64,000 nt of DNA. Source: Solen grandis. Taxonomy: Eukaryota; Mollusca; Bivalvia; Adapedonta; Solenidae. How positions within the stretch are numbered: position 1 is the stretch's first letter; the number at the start of each line of letters is the position of its first letter. This document shows, piece by piece, positions 50,990 through 62,900 of the stretch. The stretch covers positions 34,268,759-34,332,758 of the forward strand of contig CM037781.1 of NCBI GenBank assembly GCA_021229015.1, read 5' to 3'. The position numbers were made by a program, and so were the translations under genes. The notes beneath the pieces are model-generated. The model worked only from the letters and a program-made list of their open reading frames with translations. It searched no databases and was not told the origin of the DNA.

Positions 50990-51170
50990 TTTGATGATTA
51001 CACAACCATCCGACAATAAACAATAACATAAATTTTATAAATAAGTAATAATTTCTCTTGCATATGTAACAAGAAGGACGCTACGCACCCTTTAACAAAG
51101 GAGCGAGCACAAAGGAAATACTCAGCTGGTAAATGCAGTTAGAATTTCCAACGAAGAAATTCGTCTGTAC

Positions 51171-51340
51171 ATTTCGACAAATTTTTTCAAACGCCTTCGT
51201 CTGTACACAGCGTCTCGTGACTTTGTTCTACACGGAAGGATCACGTGACCCAATATTACTGGGATCACTCCACTAAATATCCTCCGGGTAAATTCCACCA
51301 AATAACCTGGAAGGACGACTCAAAAACATTTAATTACATT

Positions 51341-51349
<9 letters not shown>
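51171..51349 (-). repeat. Split direct repeat A1 (element 5' end)
   Basis: 179 bp identical by eye to 44890-45068. Its outer edge runs straight into (TA)n at 51350-51371. Confidence 0.9.
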
Positions 51350-51371
<22 letters not shown>

Positions 51372-51485
51372 GAATGTCAAGTAGTATTTGCCTTGTATTT
51401 ATGAATCGTGTTTTGATTTGTTCAAGTTATCCTTATTAACACGTTTATTTGTCAACATAATATTTTTATAATATTGATTCCTGGA

Positions 51486-51517
<32 letters not shown>

Positions 51518-54500
51518 TCTTTTTTTTATCTTCGGCACGCTTTTTATTTTTTACTATTTTTAGAATCTAAAATATAATTTACGGTCGATCGGGCCTATAG
51601 AAACAAAGCTATTGTTTGCCTTTTTTCAATTCCCACAAAGTACTTATTTTTGTCAGTGTATGATGGAGACACTGATAAGAAACAATAACAACAACTCTTA
51701 CCTATATATTTTGGCCAAATAGCAGAACAGAACAAAGCAGACGTTAGTTCATATAACTTGAACATAAAAAGTTCATCATCATATTACAACAATCACTGCA
51801 TGCATGGCAATATGCGAGAGTAGGAACATGAAAAAATACATGAATATATTACAAATCAATATCTAGACACTATTTAAAGAAATAACGTGTGTTGGAAAAC
51901 ATGATATTAATTAGATGTTACATTTTGACAACAACAACAAAGCGCGCTATAATGTCATGCCCTGCATCTCTTAGCGGGTCCCATTCAGTGATTTCATAGC
52001 CTGAAAATGTAGATTATGTTCTAAATGCAGGATTTACAGCATTAGTATCCCAAGAACCCAGAAGGAACCCGGACGTGAAATGAAGTCTGAACAGCTTCAC
52101 AAGATACTACGTCCATTGTTTTACTCATCCGAGAAATTATCCATGCATATTGTAACCCATCGTCGGAAACCAAGTTAGCTCAATACGATTTGCTTCTTAA
52201 TCGATCGTGGTTTATTTGATCGACAAAACTTCGTACTCATGAATTATTAATTAGGCATTTCATTTGATCCGTGGCAGAGACAGCACGGATCATTTGACCA
52301 ATGAAAAGGCGCATTACATATAGTTGTCCGGATTTGAAAGTCAGCTTATACTTTTGTAAATTCATTGTAGAATAATCAAAATAGTACGTGTGGTTTCATT
52401 GGTCAGCAAGTAGCTGATTATTATTCATGAAAACGAAGTTTTGCCAGTTGAAAGACCCACGGTATATACGACAATGATGACGGGATATTTACCGTGGGTT
52501 CCGACGATGTTTGTGAAAACGAAGGCAAGCTTGACATAAGAAAAATCCGATGTAAATTTGAATATTAAAAGATAACATTATAAAACCATGTAACGAATTA
52601 CAGTTTGTTAGTCGATTTTTCTTATATAGAAAATGCTTTATATATATTCTTCACATATTGATGTGGGGACAGAATATATCCAGACGTAAAGCTTCAATCT
52701 TTTATCTATACAAATGTATATGCATTGAAGTCCTAGACCCCTACTACTGGGGGAAACTTAAGCAGCATATAATAATAAAGACATTTTAATTTACAAAGTA
52801 TACATCGATACAATGGAAAGAAGATAATAATTTGATATTTAATATTATTCTTCGTATGGGAATATGAGAAACAAAAGAAGAATCTTGCAGTATTACTGTA
52901 AGGAACGTAGCTAGCAGTACATCAGTACACAAGTGCATAACTTGAAATTTTGAATTGTTGCTGTTACCAAGAAAATGTAAAACTTTCATTAAGCAATGTT
53001 CACCTATTCAGTGTTTATGCCTTACATAAAAAACAACAACAACAACAACAACAACAAAAAAAACAACAAAAAAAAACAACAACAACAACATTTGCTACGC
53101 CCCTGACTGTTTATTGTACAAATACATTCTTGTAATGATGAAATGCAGGATTAACTGTGGATATATGTAAGCATTCTTATATACAGTAATCTCTCTCTTT
53201 ATGCAATTGATAAATGGAAATACACAAATGTATAATGAGACAAATCTCTTGATTTAAATTTCTCCTTCTTCTAACTTGTTCATAGTTTTGTTTTATCGTT
53301 ACAAACAGAGCAGATGCATGCATCTCAAATCTGCTTAAAAAGAATAAATAAAATTTTAATATATTAAAAACAGAGTGGTGTCAAGTTTGAATTCTTTCTT
53401 TTACTAGAAAAACATGATTTAGATAAACTTTGCAAAAGTACTATACATGTATGTTGAAATCTAAACTTCAGCTTCTGTTAGGGCAAATAGTCAATTTGCC
53501 GTGAGAATGAGTTAAACCACGGTAAATATCGAAATAAGCTACGTATACAAAATGTTACTAGGTTTTATTACTCTTTTGAATGAAATTTTCCACAAAAATA
53601 CCCCAAACACTTTCTACACGATGATATTTCGTGCGTTGGCCACCAACATAAAGCTGAAGCAAAAATAAGACATGTACACCTTTGAATGTACATACGTGAT
53701 GATTATAGTGAACTGGAAACAGCTGTTCAAACATATTGACAAAAAAATTCTTGTCAAAACAGTCACATAGAGCGAGTTCACATGGAATCTCTAGGGAAGG
53801 GTTTTATGCTTACTCCCACCTGTAAAACTTCAGCCAATCACAGACTATATGAAAAACAGCTTTTACCCTGCTCATTTTTCAATGTATGTACAATCAGGGA
53901 ACCAGCTCATTCTCGAAAAACACTGGGCCGACCGAGGGTTACTAGGTTTGAGGTCAGAGGTTAAATTGACGTCACTAGTGATGAAACCTATACCGTTCAG
54001 TTGGAATTCGGGGTATATCGAGATCGATCTTGAGTTCCATGTGAACACGCCGTAGATAAAAGTTTTGGGTGAAATGGAGATAAGGCATTAAATCGTTACT
54101 CGTGCACAGAAATATACTGTCATTAAATAGCATATGTATATACGAGTATAATGTAATGGCATTTCTTCAGTTAGCAATACATTTTTAATGTGTTAGGCTA
54201 GTATTCTATAAACGCGTATATTCCGTGCGTTAGGGAAAAATTGATCTAAGCGCTTCCTGTTTCGTGGTATTTCGATTCGCACTTTCGCAGCAGTAAGTAA
54301 GAGGGCTTAACACAACTTTTAGACAGATACGTGACGGAAAAAATGATCGCACTAGTACAACGAAATATATTTTGAAATAGTTAAATAGATTATGCTGTAT
54401 GCAGCGAAATCTGGCACTATTAAGTACTAGTAGTGACGAACCAAACGTTAACAAAACCTGCGATGAAATTCGCAGTCATGAAATGCGTGACGAAAATTAA

Positions 54501-54654
54501 ACGGAAAGTATTTTCCTTGTGTTTAAATTACGCGTTCATGGAATTCCGGCCAATATATTTATGAAATGACGTGATTTCGACACCGTTAGAAATATCAACT
54601 AAAAATTGGCATCTTTGAAGATACAGAGAAAGTAACAAATTGTTAAATTTTCCT
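51350..54654. other. Intergenic DNA, no gene seen
   Basis: Holds (TA)n flanking the Ngaro, a CA microsatellite (51488-51510), a CAA repeat (53030-53091) and a 279-bp inverted-end element (53772-54050). Promoter-like fragments near 52300 and 53500 share CCACGGTAAATATC but lead to no gene that I can identify. Confidence 0.6.
53772..54050. mobile_element. Possible MITE with GCGWGTTCACATGGAA ends
   Basis: GCGAGTTCACATGGAATCTC at 53772 and the inverse of TTCCATGTGAACACGC at 54035-54050 form imperfect inverted termini. The interior contains AGCCAATCA and the palindrome TGACGTCA (a CRE-like site, about 53969). No coding frame with support. Target duplication not clear. Confidence 0.45.
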
Positions 54655-54718
54655 TTATATCCAAGCGGTGTCCACTTTCATGCAATTCGAAATCAGGACA
54701 CGAATCTTACAGTGTCTT

Positions 54719-56346
54719 CTAACCAGCACCTTTGATGACACACAGAACGTAACTTGCATTATTTGACTTTTGAACGTTAATGCCGTTTCCATACGGATGG
54801 TGTACATGAATAAGAAAGCCTTCCATTTCTGGATTAGGTCTCCACAGACGGACGTTTCCAGTAGGATGAAAAGCATAGACGACTCCTCCGTATGATGGAA
54901 AGAGACTCTGTGAGTTACCATATGCAGGAAACCGGTAACCAGCATTAGGTCCATCCTCTGCTTGAACATACAAAGATGTCAAATCTTTATCCATGTTGAG
55001 ATATTCAGGAAGCGATGCGGGCCATTCAGGAAAAATTATGTCCTTATTCTGACGGATGTGGTAGTTTTTCCCTGGAACAAAGGATTTAACATCCCATGGC
55101 AAATTTGAAAAGCGTGCCAGCCATCCCCGTCCCCTATTAGCCTATAGGATGGGTTCGGATTCTCCTGCATAAATCCTGTCCAAACCCTTATATACTTGCT
55201 ATTGAATGCCCAGACAGTTCCACCGAAGTCAGAGAACATAGTTTCAGCTTTCGCTGAAGCTCCTACCCCTTCCGAGATATAAAATTCATTTCTGCTTTGA
55301 CAACGAATTTGGATATTGACAAATCCTGGATAACTTTCAAGATTATGTGGTATTTCATGAAAGGCTTTAGTTTCATTGTAAATATCTAAGGGAATCCATT
55401 CAGACACAAAATCCGGTGATGGCCATTTGTCTTTTCCCCAAACCTTGACCTTTACATATGCATCTAAAGCCACCTGATGGTTGTTTCCGAGTCGTAAATT
55501 TAATGACCCTCCAGTGTTTATAATCGTGCCCAAAGCTTCTTCATTCCTTTGTAACGGAGCTGCTAGAATGACAGACTGATTGTTATACAGATAAACTATT
55601 CCACCGTATCTTCTACTCCTGTCATCGTCACTTTGAAACACAGAATCTCCACGGAATGTCCATCCGGCGTTTGGACCGGTAATTGGCCGTATTTGAACTT
55701 CAACCTTATATGGCAATATCCCAAGTCCGTGGTGTACCGTTCTTGAGCTAAGGGTTGCATCTTGTGATCTCATCAATATCCACTCACTCATAAATGAAGG
55801 ACTTCCATACTTTTTAATGTTTAGTTCCATATCTTTTTCTATCATCGCTTTTCGCTGTAAGTCAGTTTCCCTATAATTAACTCTGTCGCTAGCTTTCTTC
55901 AGTTCAACAGTTAATTTGCCTAAGGATGATTCGACGTCCTGGACTGATGCTGTAAAAGTATTCAATATTGTCTCCATTCCATTTTGATGCTTTTCATATT
56001 TATTCAATTTGTGTTTGATACTATCTTGGTGCAGTTTAACGTCTTTGAATGCGCGATATAAGTGTTGGTATTTAACAAAGCCACTGGATTCATTAGTAAT
56101 GATTTTGCTTTCGTATTTACACTTATCTTTGATATCATCAGGTATCATACTCATTTTTTCTTCCAGAACACGAACTCTTGACGACAGATTTGTGAAAAGA
56201 TGTTTGATATACGAAATATTATCCCAATGAACATCCAGAAACGCATTCGGTCCAAACAGGGTGTTCTTGGACGCAGATGCTGATAAATACAATTCATAGA
56301 ATATCACAATAGAAAATAAAGTCCGACTTAATGTCTGGAAACGCAT
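54719..56346 (-). CDS. Secreted coiled-coil protein with three tandem lectin-like domains, one frameshift
   Basis: The main frame (55036-56346, 436 residues) opens with a signal peptide (about residues 1-26). A coiled coil follows (about 40-170, for example VRVLEEKM and LGKLTVELKKASDR). Two copies of a roughly 125-residue domain come next: the first has SEWILMRSQD, VHHGLGILPYKVEVQI and GPNAGWTFRG; the second has SEWIPLDI, YPGFVNIQI and FGGTVWAFN. A third copy lies at 54719-55102 in another frame (FPEWPASLP, GPNAGYRFP, YGGVVYAFHP). The frames meet at G/C runs near 55121-55135, so one protein of about 540 residues with an indel is more likely than two genes. The domain is predicted beta-rich and resembles molluscan secreted recognition proteins, but I cannot name the family. 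Trimerising coiled coil plus repeated binding domains suggests a lectin-like role. Confidence 0.75.
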
Positions 56347-56939
56347 CGTGGGAAGTTCAATCTATTTCACCTGTTTTACTCAATTTCACCCCAACAACAT
56401 GAATAGTCTGATTAAAACACAAATTTCACTAGATTTATAGAGTTATATGATCATTGAGCACTACGCATTACATAATAGTCTACTTCAAAACGCACCACAA
56501 GACGGTAAGGTGTTCAGTTAACGTCAATAACAGAATAAAGGCCAAGAATGTACTAAGGAATGAAATAAACTGTAAACTGAAAAAAAATGCCATCAATCAA
56601 AAGTTATCTTGATATCTAAAAATAAAGTGCTTGCTGTTTTTAAATGAGGCTATCCTATGTACATTTACTGCTTTGTCCATTGAGTCTTTATACAACAATG
56701 ATTAGCTATTAGCTATAGTTGAAGAGATGCAGCTAAGTCGTTTAGCCATTACTTGTATAGATTTTCCTAGCAAAATGGCGATAGGAAAACAGCTCTCCCA
56801 ACAAAGGAAATTTGAAACTTTAAGTATAATATTCATCTGCCATTGGACCGATATGGTTGAAATATTTACCAGGAGCGGCAAAATGCAGCAAAATCTTGCT
56901 GTTCAAGTTTACTTTTGGGAGCACGTGGTAGTTTTCTAC

Positions 56940-58300
56940 TTTCGTGGAAGCAGAATATACTAAACTCTTTCCATTTATGTCAAATGTTTTGGAGATGGTA
57001 GTGGACAAACGTATTGAGCAAAATATGTCAAGAAATAATCTTCATGAGGAACATCAGTCGGCATATAGAAAGTTTCATTCAACTGAGTCTACTCAGAGTC
57101 CAGAGCGATATTCTCCAATCATTAGATCAGAACAAGGTTACTGTCGTATTATTGACCTCTTGCTGCATTTGATACCATCGATCATAGCACACTGCTTGAT
57201 CGTCTAGAACATGACTTTAGAATAGCTGGTAAACCAAGTTCATGGATGACATCCTATCTCACTGATCGCTATCAAACTGTGTGCATTGCCAAAGAAGACT
57301 CTGAGCCAGTCCTCATGAAATACAGTGTACCACAGGGATCGGTGTTGGGGCCAAAAAATCAATCTGTAGAAATCATGGACTTAATAATCATTTTTATGCA
57401 GATGACTTTCAGCTATATCTGTCATTTGAACCTACTGTCACTAGTACACAAGTGGAAGTTATTAGACCAGTAGAAGCCTTTCTAAATGATATTTTCCACT
57501 GGATGTACCACAATATGCTAAAACTAAATACAGATAAAACAGAACGTGTACTGTTTAGCTTAAAGCGTAATGCAGAACGTGTATCGAACATAACAATCAA
57601 AGTTGGTGATGCTGAGATAAAACTTGTGTTCGAAATCTAGGGGCATTTCTTGATTCCAACACGAACATGGAACACCACGTGAATTCTGTTTGTAGGTCCT
57701 GTTACGCACAGCTACGGCAAATACGACATATCAGAAAATATCTGACTACTGATGCTACTAAAACCCTAGTAAATTCTCTTGTTACATCCAGACTTGACTA
57801 TTGTAACTCCCTGTATTGTGGTCTACCAAAACAATTTTGAACAAACTGCAGACTATATAGACCATAGCGTGACTTAAGATCCAAAAATGACTCCACGGCT
57901 CTTGTGATACCAAGATCCCGTACAGTTACATATGGTGATCGTAGCTTTGCAAAGGCTGCTTCGAAAGAGTGGAATAAACATCGGTGCGAATATGTAACTC
58001 GGATACTCTCGACTCTCTTAAAGATCTCTTAAAACCCATTTCTTTTTAAAGATATATAACAACTGATGTATATTTTAGCTATGTTTTAAGCTTTAGTGAC
58101 AATATAAGATCAACAATGTTTTACATTAAAAATACAATATTAATGTTTTCTTTATGTTTTTTAATATCTTTAAAGTTTATTAATAATATCTTTGTTTTCT
58201 TTTCTGCATCATTTTAATTGTAAAGCACTTTTGAACATATCTTAGATATGAAAAAAAAAATGCTATATATATATTGCATAATAATAATAATGATAAACTC
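56940..58300 (+). pseudogene. 5'-truncated, decayed non-LTR retrotransposon (CR1/L2-like RT)
   Basis: Reverse-transcriptase blocks appear in several frames: FMSNVLEMVVDKRIEQ, HEEHQSAYRKFHSTE, SYLTDRYQTVCI, KYSVPQGSVLGP and MLKLNTDKTE. A C-terminal WNKHR-like block follows, then an end with GTAAAGCACTTTTGAACATA and an ATA-rich tail near 58260-58300. The active-site FADD region is mutated. Order and 3' tail style fit the CR1/L2 group. At least three frameshifts; not functional. Confidence 0.8.
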
Positions 58301-59480
58301 AAGGCAACTTGGAATATTGTAATATAAGGCCTCCGGCCCAGAATACAAAGTAAAATTTTCAGAGTATATAATACATATGTTGTTCTGTCAACAAATTATA
58401 CGATAAAATCAATTATTAGACACGTATAGTGTATCATACATTAAATAGTATACATAGAAGATAATGTCTTATAATATTTTCACCAGTATTCTTAAATAGC
58501 TTATACAAATCTTCTATCCCGGAATTTGCACTAAACCATGTTCGTAAGCCTAATATATTTTGGCATATGAAAAAGGCAAGGTATTCACATTCCAGCACAG
58601 TACTACAAAAAAAAATATCACAGAGCCTTTCCTGAATAGGTATATTGTTTTGACGCCCAGTTTCAATCATATGTTTGTGATTTGAACATCTAATCTTAGA
58701 TAAAGTTGTTTTTTTTACTTAATAGGGGCAATTCAAATATAAGATAATTTTCAATATTCAACAAACTTTTGGAATGCTTATAATGATAGCATTTACTTCA
58801 AGAATTTATATCCTCTAGCCAACATTGGGTATAATGAATGGTTAAGCGTTCTTTACATTTTGACATAAACACATTAATATTACCAATGTCTTGTGAAATC
58901 TAAATGCATCTCTGTTATTTAAAGGTCTCTGCTACGTGGAACAAAAAATATCGACGAGACTTAATATGAAGCTGCCTTTTTGGGAAGATATAAAACCGAC
59001 GGATATTGCTGAATAAATGATATGAGGTTCTAAATGAATGCAACTTTTCAATATATTTAATATATTTAATATATGTCAATATATTTTATCATTATACTAA
59101 GAAAATATATACATTAGTTATTTATTAAAGGAAATAATTGTGACATTAACATTTGATAACCTATATTGCTGTAATAGACTTTAAATTTCCCTTACATAAA
59201 TCAAATTGTTTTTAAAGCGACGAAGTGACTCAAACAGTGCTCCGTAACAGCTGACACTGCTTCTCAGTTTCACCATTATAGCAAATGTGTGAATGCTTCT
59301 AACAAATGTTCCAATGTGCAACTCGACTTTTTAGGAGTGTTCTTTTTAAAGTGAACTACGCATACTCCTCGACACATACATTATTTTACGATATTTTAGC
59401 ACAGTTTAAACTAAGATTACTAAATGTCGATATGACTCTGTGGTAAGAAGCAGTGTAAAAAGAATCATGATTTTGTTATT
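58301..59480. other. Intergenic DNA, no gene seen
   Basis: AT-rich, with short ATATTTAATATATTTAATAT runs near 59040-59095. No recognisable coding or repeat family. Confidence 0.6.
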
Positions 59481-59485
59481 GTTGT

Positions 59486-59735
59486 TGTTGTTGTATTGGG
59501 GGTTTACCGTCACTGCGATAGTATTTCAATCATATAGCGACGTCCAGCTAATTACAGGTGGAGGAAGACCACGAGTACACAGAGGTACCCGGGTAGAACC
59601 ACCGACCTACCGCAAGCCAGCTGGAAGGCTTCCTTGTGTGAAACATCCGAAGTCCCTACCGGGATTCGAACCCACAACGGCGAGGGGCTTAGAGATTTAT
59701 AGTCCATGACTGTAACCGCTCGGCCACGGTAGCCC
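59486..59735 (-). repeat. tRNA-derived SINE, inverted copy
   Basis: Reverse complement of the 26877-27128 family: (TTG)n tail at 59486, body with AGCCAGCTGGAAGGC, B box as GGGATTCGAACCC (59660-59672) and A box as TGTAACCGCTCGGCCACGG. Well preserved. Confidence 0.8.
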
Positions 59736-59739
59736 CTGA

Positions 59740-59930
59740 TTTAAAGAGGATCTCCGTGGTCGAGCGGATATAAACACTGACTAAACACCACTCAAACCTT
59801 CACTTCTGTAGGTCTGAGTCCCGGTATGTGCACCTGAGGATCCTTGCGGTAGGTTGGTAGTGTGACACCACTTTGGCTCTTCCTGCATCTATAATTACAT
59901 TAAGCTAAACGTCGTACCAAAAATTATTTC
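59740..59930 (+). repeat. Second tRNA-headed SINE family
   Basis: Begins with GATCTCCGTGGTCGAGCGGA (A box) and has GGTCTGAGTCCCGGT (B box) about 50 nt later, then TGCGGTAGGTTGGTAGTGTG. A different body from the neighbouring SINE and in the opposite direction. Confidence 0.6.
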
Positions 59931-60394
59931 AAAAGATATAATATAACCCGTTGTATGTAGTGTGTGTGTGTGTGTGTGTGTGTTGTGTACGGAGTGATGC
60001 TACATTGTGGCATTTCTATTGTTTAAAGTAGACAAAGTTTCAAAATGACTGGAAACTGACATAACAAACAATAAACATATATAAAAGTAAAGCCATTGGC
60101 GGTTCAATATCATTTTGTTGCGATATACCAAGTATGTTATCATTTTAAGCTCGTCCGAGTTCAACGTGCTAACAGTGGAGAGTTTTGATTCCCAGTTTTG
60201 CTTTAAATAACAGTTCCTGGTAAAAAAATGATGAAAACTCCTTTTATGGTCTTACTAATCATGAACACAGCTGAACTCCGATTGTCATGATTAATGATTT
60301 GTTTTTATAAAAAACATCAGCCTCCCTCTGAAACATATTTTTCTTCTCATTTAATGTTTTTGGTATCAACATACATTTTTTAATGGCTCAACGG

Positions 60395-60465
60395 GGTTCG
60401 AGCCCATGACCTCCGGATTCGCAGACATGTATGTTACCACTGGACCACGGCGCTATTAATGTATC
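60395..60465 (-). repeat. tRNA-like sequence, probable SINE head
   Basis: On the minus strand GCGCCGTGGTCCAGTGGTAA (A box) and GGGCTCGAACCCCGTTGAG (B box) lie at tRNA spacing. The anticodon stem is poor and no acceptor stem closes, so not called a tRNA gene. Confidence 0.5.
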
Positions 60466-61116
60466 TGTTATTCACATGGTGGTGACACTAAGCTCTATAC
60501 CCCCCTTTTAAATTATCAGAAAATCGGACGAGACGATTTTTCAATTTTCTTTCAATATGAGAATCGCCGTTCTCTATTTCATAAGTGCACTAAGCTCTAA
60601 TATGAGAATCGCTGTTTCATAAATGCAAGAGCATATCTCGGTTATTTTGTACATCCGGGGAAAGTGGCATGGGTATACCGTATCGATTCCATTACAGGCG
60701 AGAATACACTACCGCAAAATATACCAGTAACAATTATATAACTTACAATATAACGACAACAGAAAAAATGGTTATCTCTTCACTACCATTTTCTCTCTCA
60801 TCTGTCTCCTCGTCTAACTAGTCTGTAACAATCTAAAAGCAAGTCACCAGCTTTGATATTTCCTTTGCCTAGAATAAGTAAACGTATACAATCTCAAATA
60901 TAATGAAATCGTACTTAATATGTAAACATAAGTCTTAAATTTACAAATGTATGAAATTCACATTTTAAATGTATAGGAAAATATAATTACCTGTATAACA
61001 ACATATTGCAATTTTGCTTAATACACCGTCCCTCTACTGTTTTTTTCTCATGTGTTTCAACAAAGATGCCATTAATATTGATACACCCCTTAAATGGAAA
61101 ATATCATTTTTATAAC

Positions 61117-61143
61117 TGTTCATCATCATCATCATCATCATCA
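61117..61143 (+). repeat. CAT microsatellite
   Basis: Eight to nine CAT units. A (CT)n run follows at 61203-61230. Confidence 0.85.
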
Positions 61144-61369
61144 TTTCTTGAGCATTTGCCATTATTGTAGAGATCAAATCATTTCAGTTCTTTTGCTCCC
61201 CACCCTCTCTCTCTCTCTCCCCCTCTCTCTTTCCCTTCTCCCAGAAATTACCTTCTCAAGTTTATCAATATCATGATATTTTACTTTTATCGTAAAGAGT
61301 CTTATCAAGTTATTAAACTTTCTCTATTATCCATTTCAAAATGGTTGATATAGTTTTCTTGTTTGACGC

Positions 61370-61505
61370 TTAGCATATAAATATAGTTCCAGGACTGGTT
61401 GGCCAGGTGTAGGATAATGAGACTAGGTGTTGCATCATGCCACAGTGTGGCAGCACTATATCTGTCTCAAGTAGAGGACTGAAATATTGTCAGCGGGACA
61501 AACAT
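61370..61505 (-). repeat. Dispersed repeat fragment, inverted
   Basis: Same family as 26555-26780: GGACTGGTTGGCCAGGTGT, ATCATGCCACAG, GGACTGAAATATTGTCAGCGGGAC on the plus strand is its reverse complement. Confidence 0.6.
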
Positions 61506-61509
61506 CCCC

Positions 61510-62689
61510 CATCCCAATCTTTATTTTCCCATCTCTCTCTTATTCCCCTCTATCATGATAGGAGCTACATTTGTACAATTTTATCATATGACATTATGCT
61601 CAAACAGCTGTTTCCGTTTCTTATTTATAACCATCACATATTTTCTTATATTTAACACGTAATATGTAACTTTAAAGCCGAATTACATCACTCCTCGTCA
61701 CGCGCGTGTATTCTATATATATGCATGAACAGCTGGATGAAATGTGTATGATAAATTTAATCAAATGTTTGCATTATTCATAAGATGTGTGAGAAATCAG
61801 TTATTATTGAAACTATTTTCTTTGTGTTAGATTACAAATGGTAATTCGTTCACAGTCCATTCATTCATGTTTTTTGGTTGTTGTTATAATTGCGATTTAC
61901 TGTCATTATAGGTTATATGATAAAAGAATCTGACATAAATTGCCATTTCATATCAAATTTTACTTAACTCGTTCATGAAAATGTTATTAAGCGAGCCTCT
62001 GGTAAAATTTGATATGAAATAATAATTCATGTCAGATCCTATATATCAATAAGATGACACTGGTTTGAATCCTATCGTGGAGCGGGCGCTTTGATACTCG
62101 GGTCCCGACGACTGTTGTATTCTCCTTAATAATAAGTAAAGAAAATCACTATCCCTTACCCAGCCCCACCCATATCAAGTAAGCTTCAATTGGGTTCAAT
62201 GTTAATTTTTTGGATTTAAAAAGTCAAAAGTATGTGTCTCTTAGTATGTTTACATGTATCAGCCGGACTGTGTCTATTTAAACTATTAAACTGCATTAAC
62301 TATTTGAATAAAGCCAACCAACTACATTTATAGTGCACTGAAAATACATTCCAATCCAAACAACTTTATTTATCTATTGTTTTGTTAATGCTTGGGTTTA
62401 ACGTCCCACCAACAGTATTTCAGTCATTTTGGGGGATTTCTTTTTCAACACGAGACAAATGTATCTAATAATCTGATAAATAAAACAGAACAGATATTTT
62501 ATTTCTGACTTAAGCATTACTAGCCATATACTAATCAGATACAATGACCTATAACATAATTAAAATATGCCATGCAATGTACGAAGGTCTCGGTGGCAAA
62601 ATATCTAAAGCATATCTTACATTTGGTTATTTGTGAATATAACGGTGACATACATTACAAGGATATATACTTCGGTAAGTAATAGAATA
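61510..62689. other. Intergenic DNA, no gene seen
   Basis: Contains an inverted pair of about 25 bp, CATAAATTGCCATTTCATAT (from about 61934) and ATATGAAATAATAATTCATG (62010-62029), around TCAAATTTTAC, possibly a small MITE. A tRNA B-box-like GGTTTGAATCC lies near 62062. No coding frame. Confidence 0.5.
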
Positions 62690-62900
62690 CAACTTTATTT
62701 ATTTTACATCGATTAAGAAACAAGTTATTACAACTCGATGGCTCTGGCGGCGGCGTATGTGGTCATTATTGTGGGAGAAAACCTACATATCTGAACGGGC
62801 GACAACTGTACCCTCTCACGTACGTGACCAGGAATCGAACCACCTGGGACGCATTGGTGGGAAGCGAGGCGCGTTACCGCTATGCTATCCAGGAACCCAA
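62690..62900 (-). repeat. tRNA-derived SINE, third family
   Basis: On the minus strand the head reads GGTTCCTGGATAGCATAGCG ... GGTGGTTCGATTCCTGG (B box). The body includes GTTTTCTCCCACAATAATGA and the tail AAATAAATAAAGTTG. Good A/B box spacing. Confidence 0.65.

Larger units (their letters stand above)
44478..51349 (-). mobile_element. Ngaro-type (DIRS order) tyrosine-recombinase retrotransposon, nearly intact
   Basis: About 6.87 kb. In element sense (minus strand): A1 (51349-51171), SGNH ORF, gag, RT/RNase H, tyrosine recombinase, B1 (45279-45068), A2 (45068-44890), a 200-bp spacer, B2 (44689-44478). The A1...B1-A2...B2 split direct repeats define Ngaro/PAT-type elements, and no methyltransferase domain typical of DIRS1 is seen. 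No mismatch is visible between the A copies (179 bp) or the B copies (212 bp), so insertion is recent. Both outer edges lie in TA repeats. There is no protease or DDE integrase; integration would use the tyrosine recombinase. Confidence 0.92.

Noticed and set aside
44478..51349. DIRS1-type element with methyltransferase, or LTR element
   Set aside because: No methyltransferase domain and no inverted terminal repeats; repeats are direct and split, and there is no protease or DDE integrase.
59740..59930. tRNA gene
   Set aside because: Box spacing is right but the cloverleaf does not fold and a SINE body follows.
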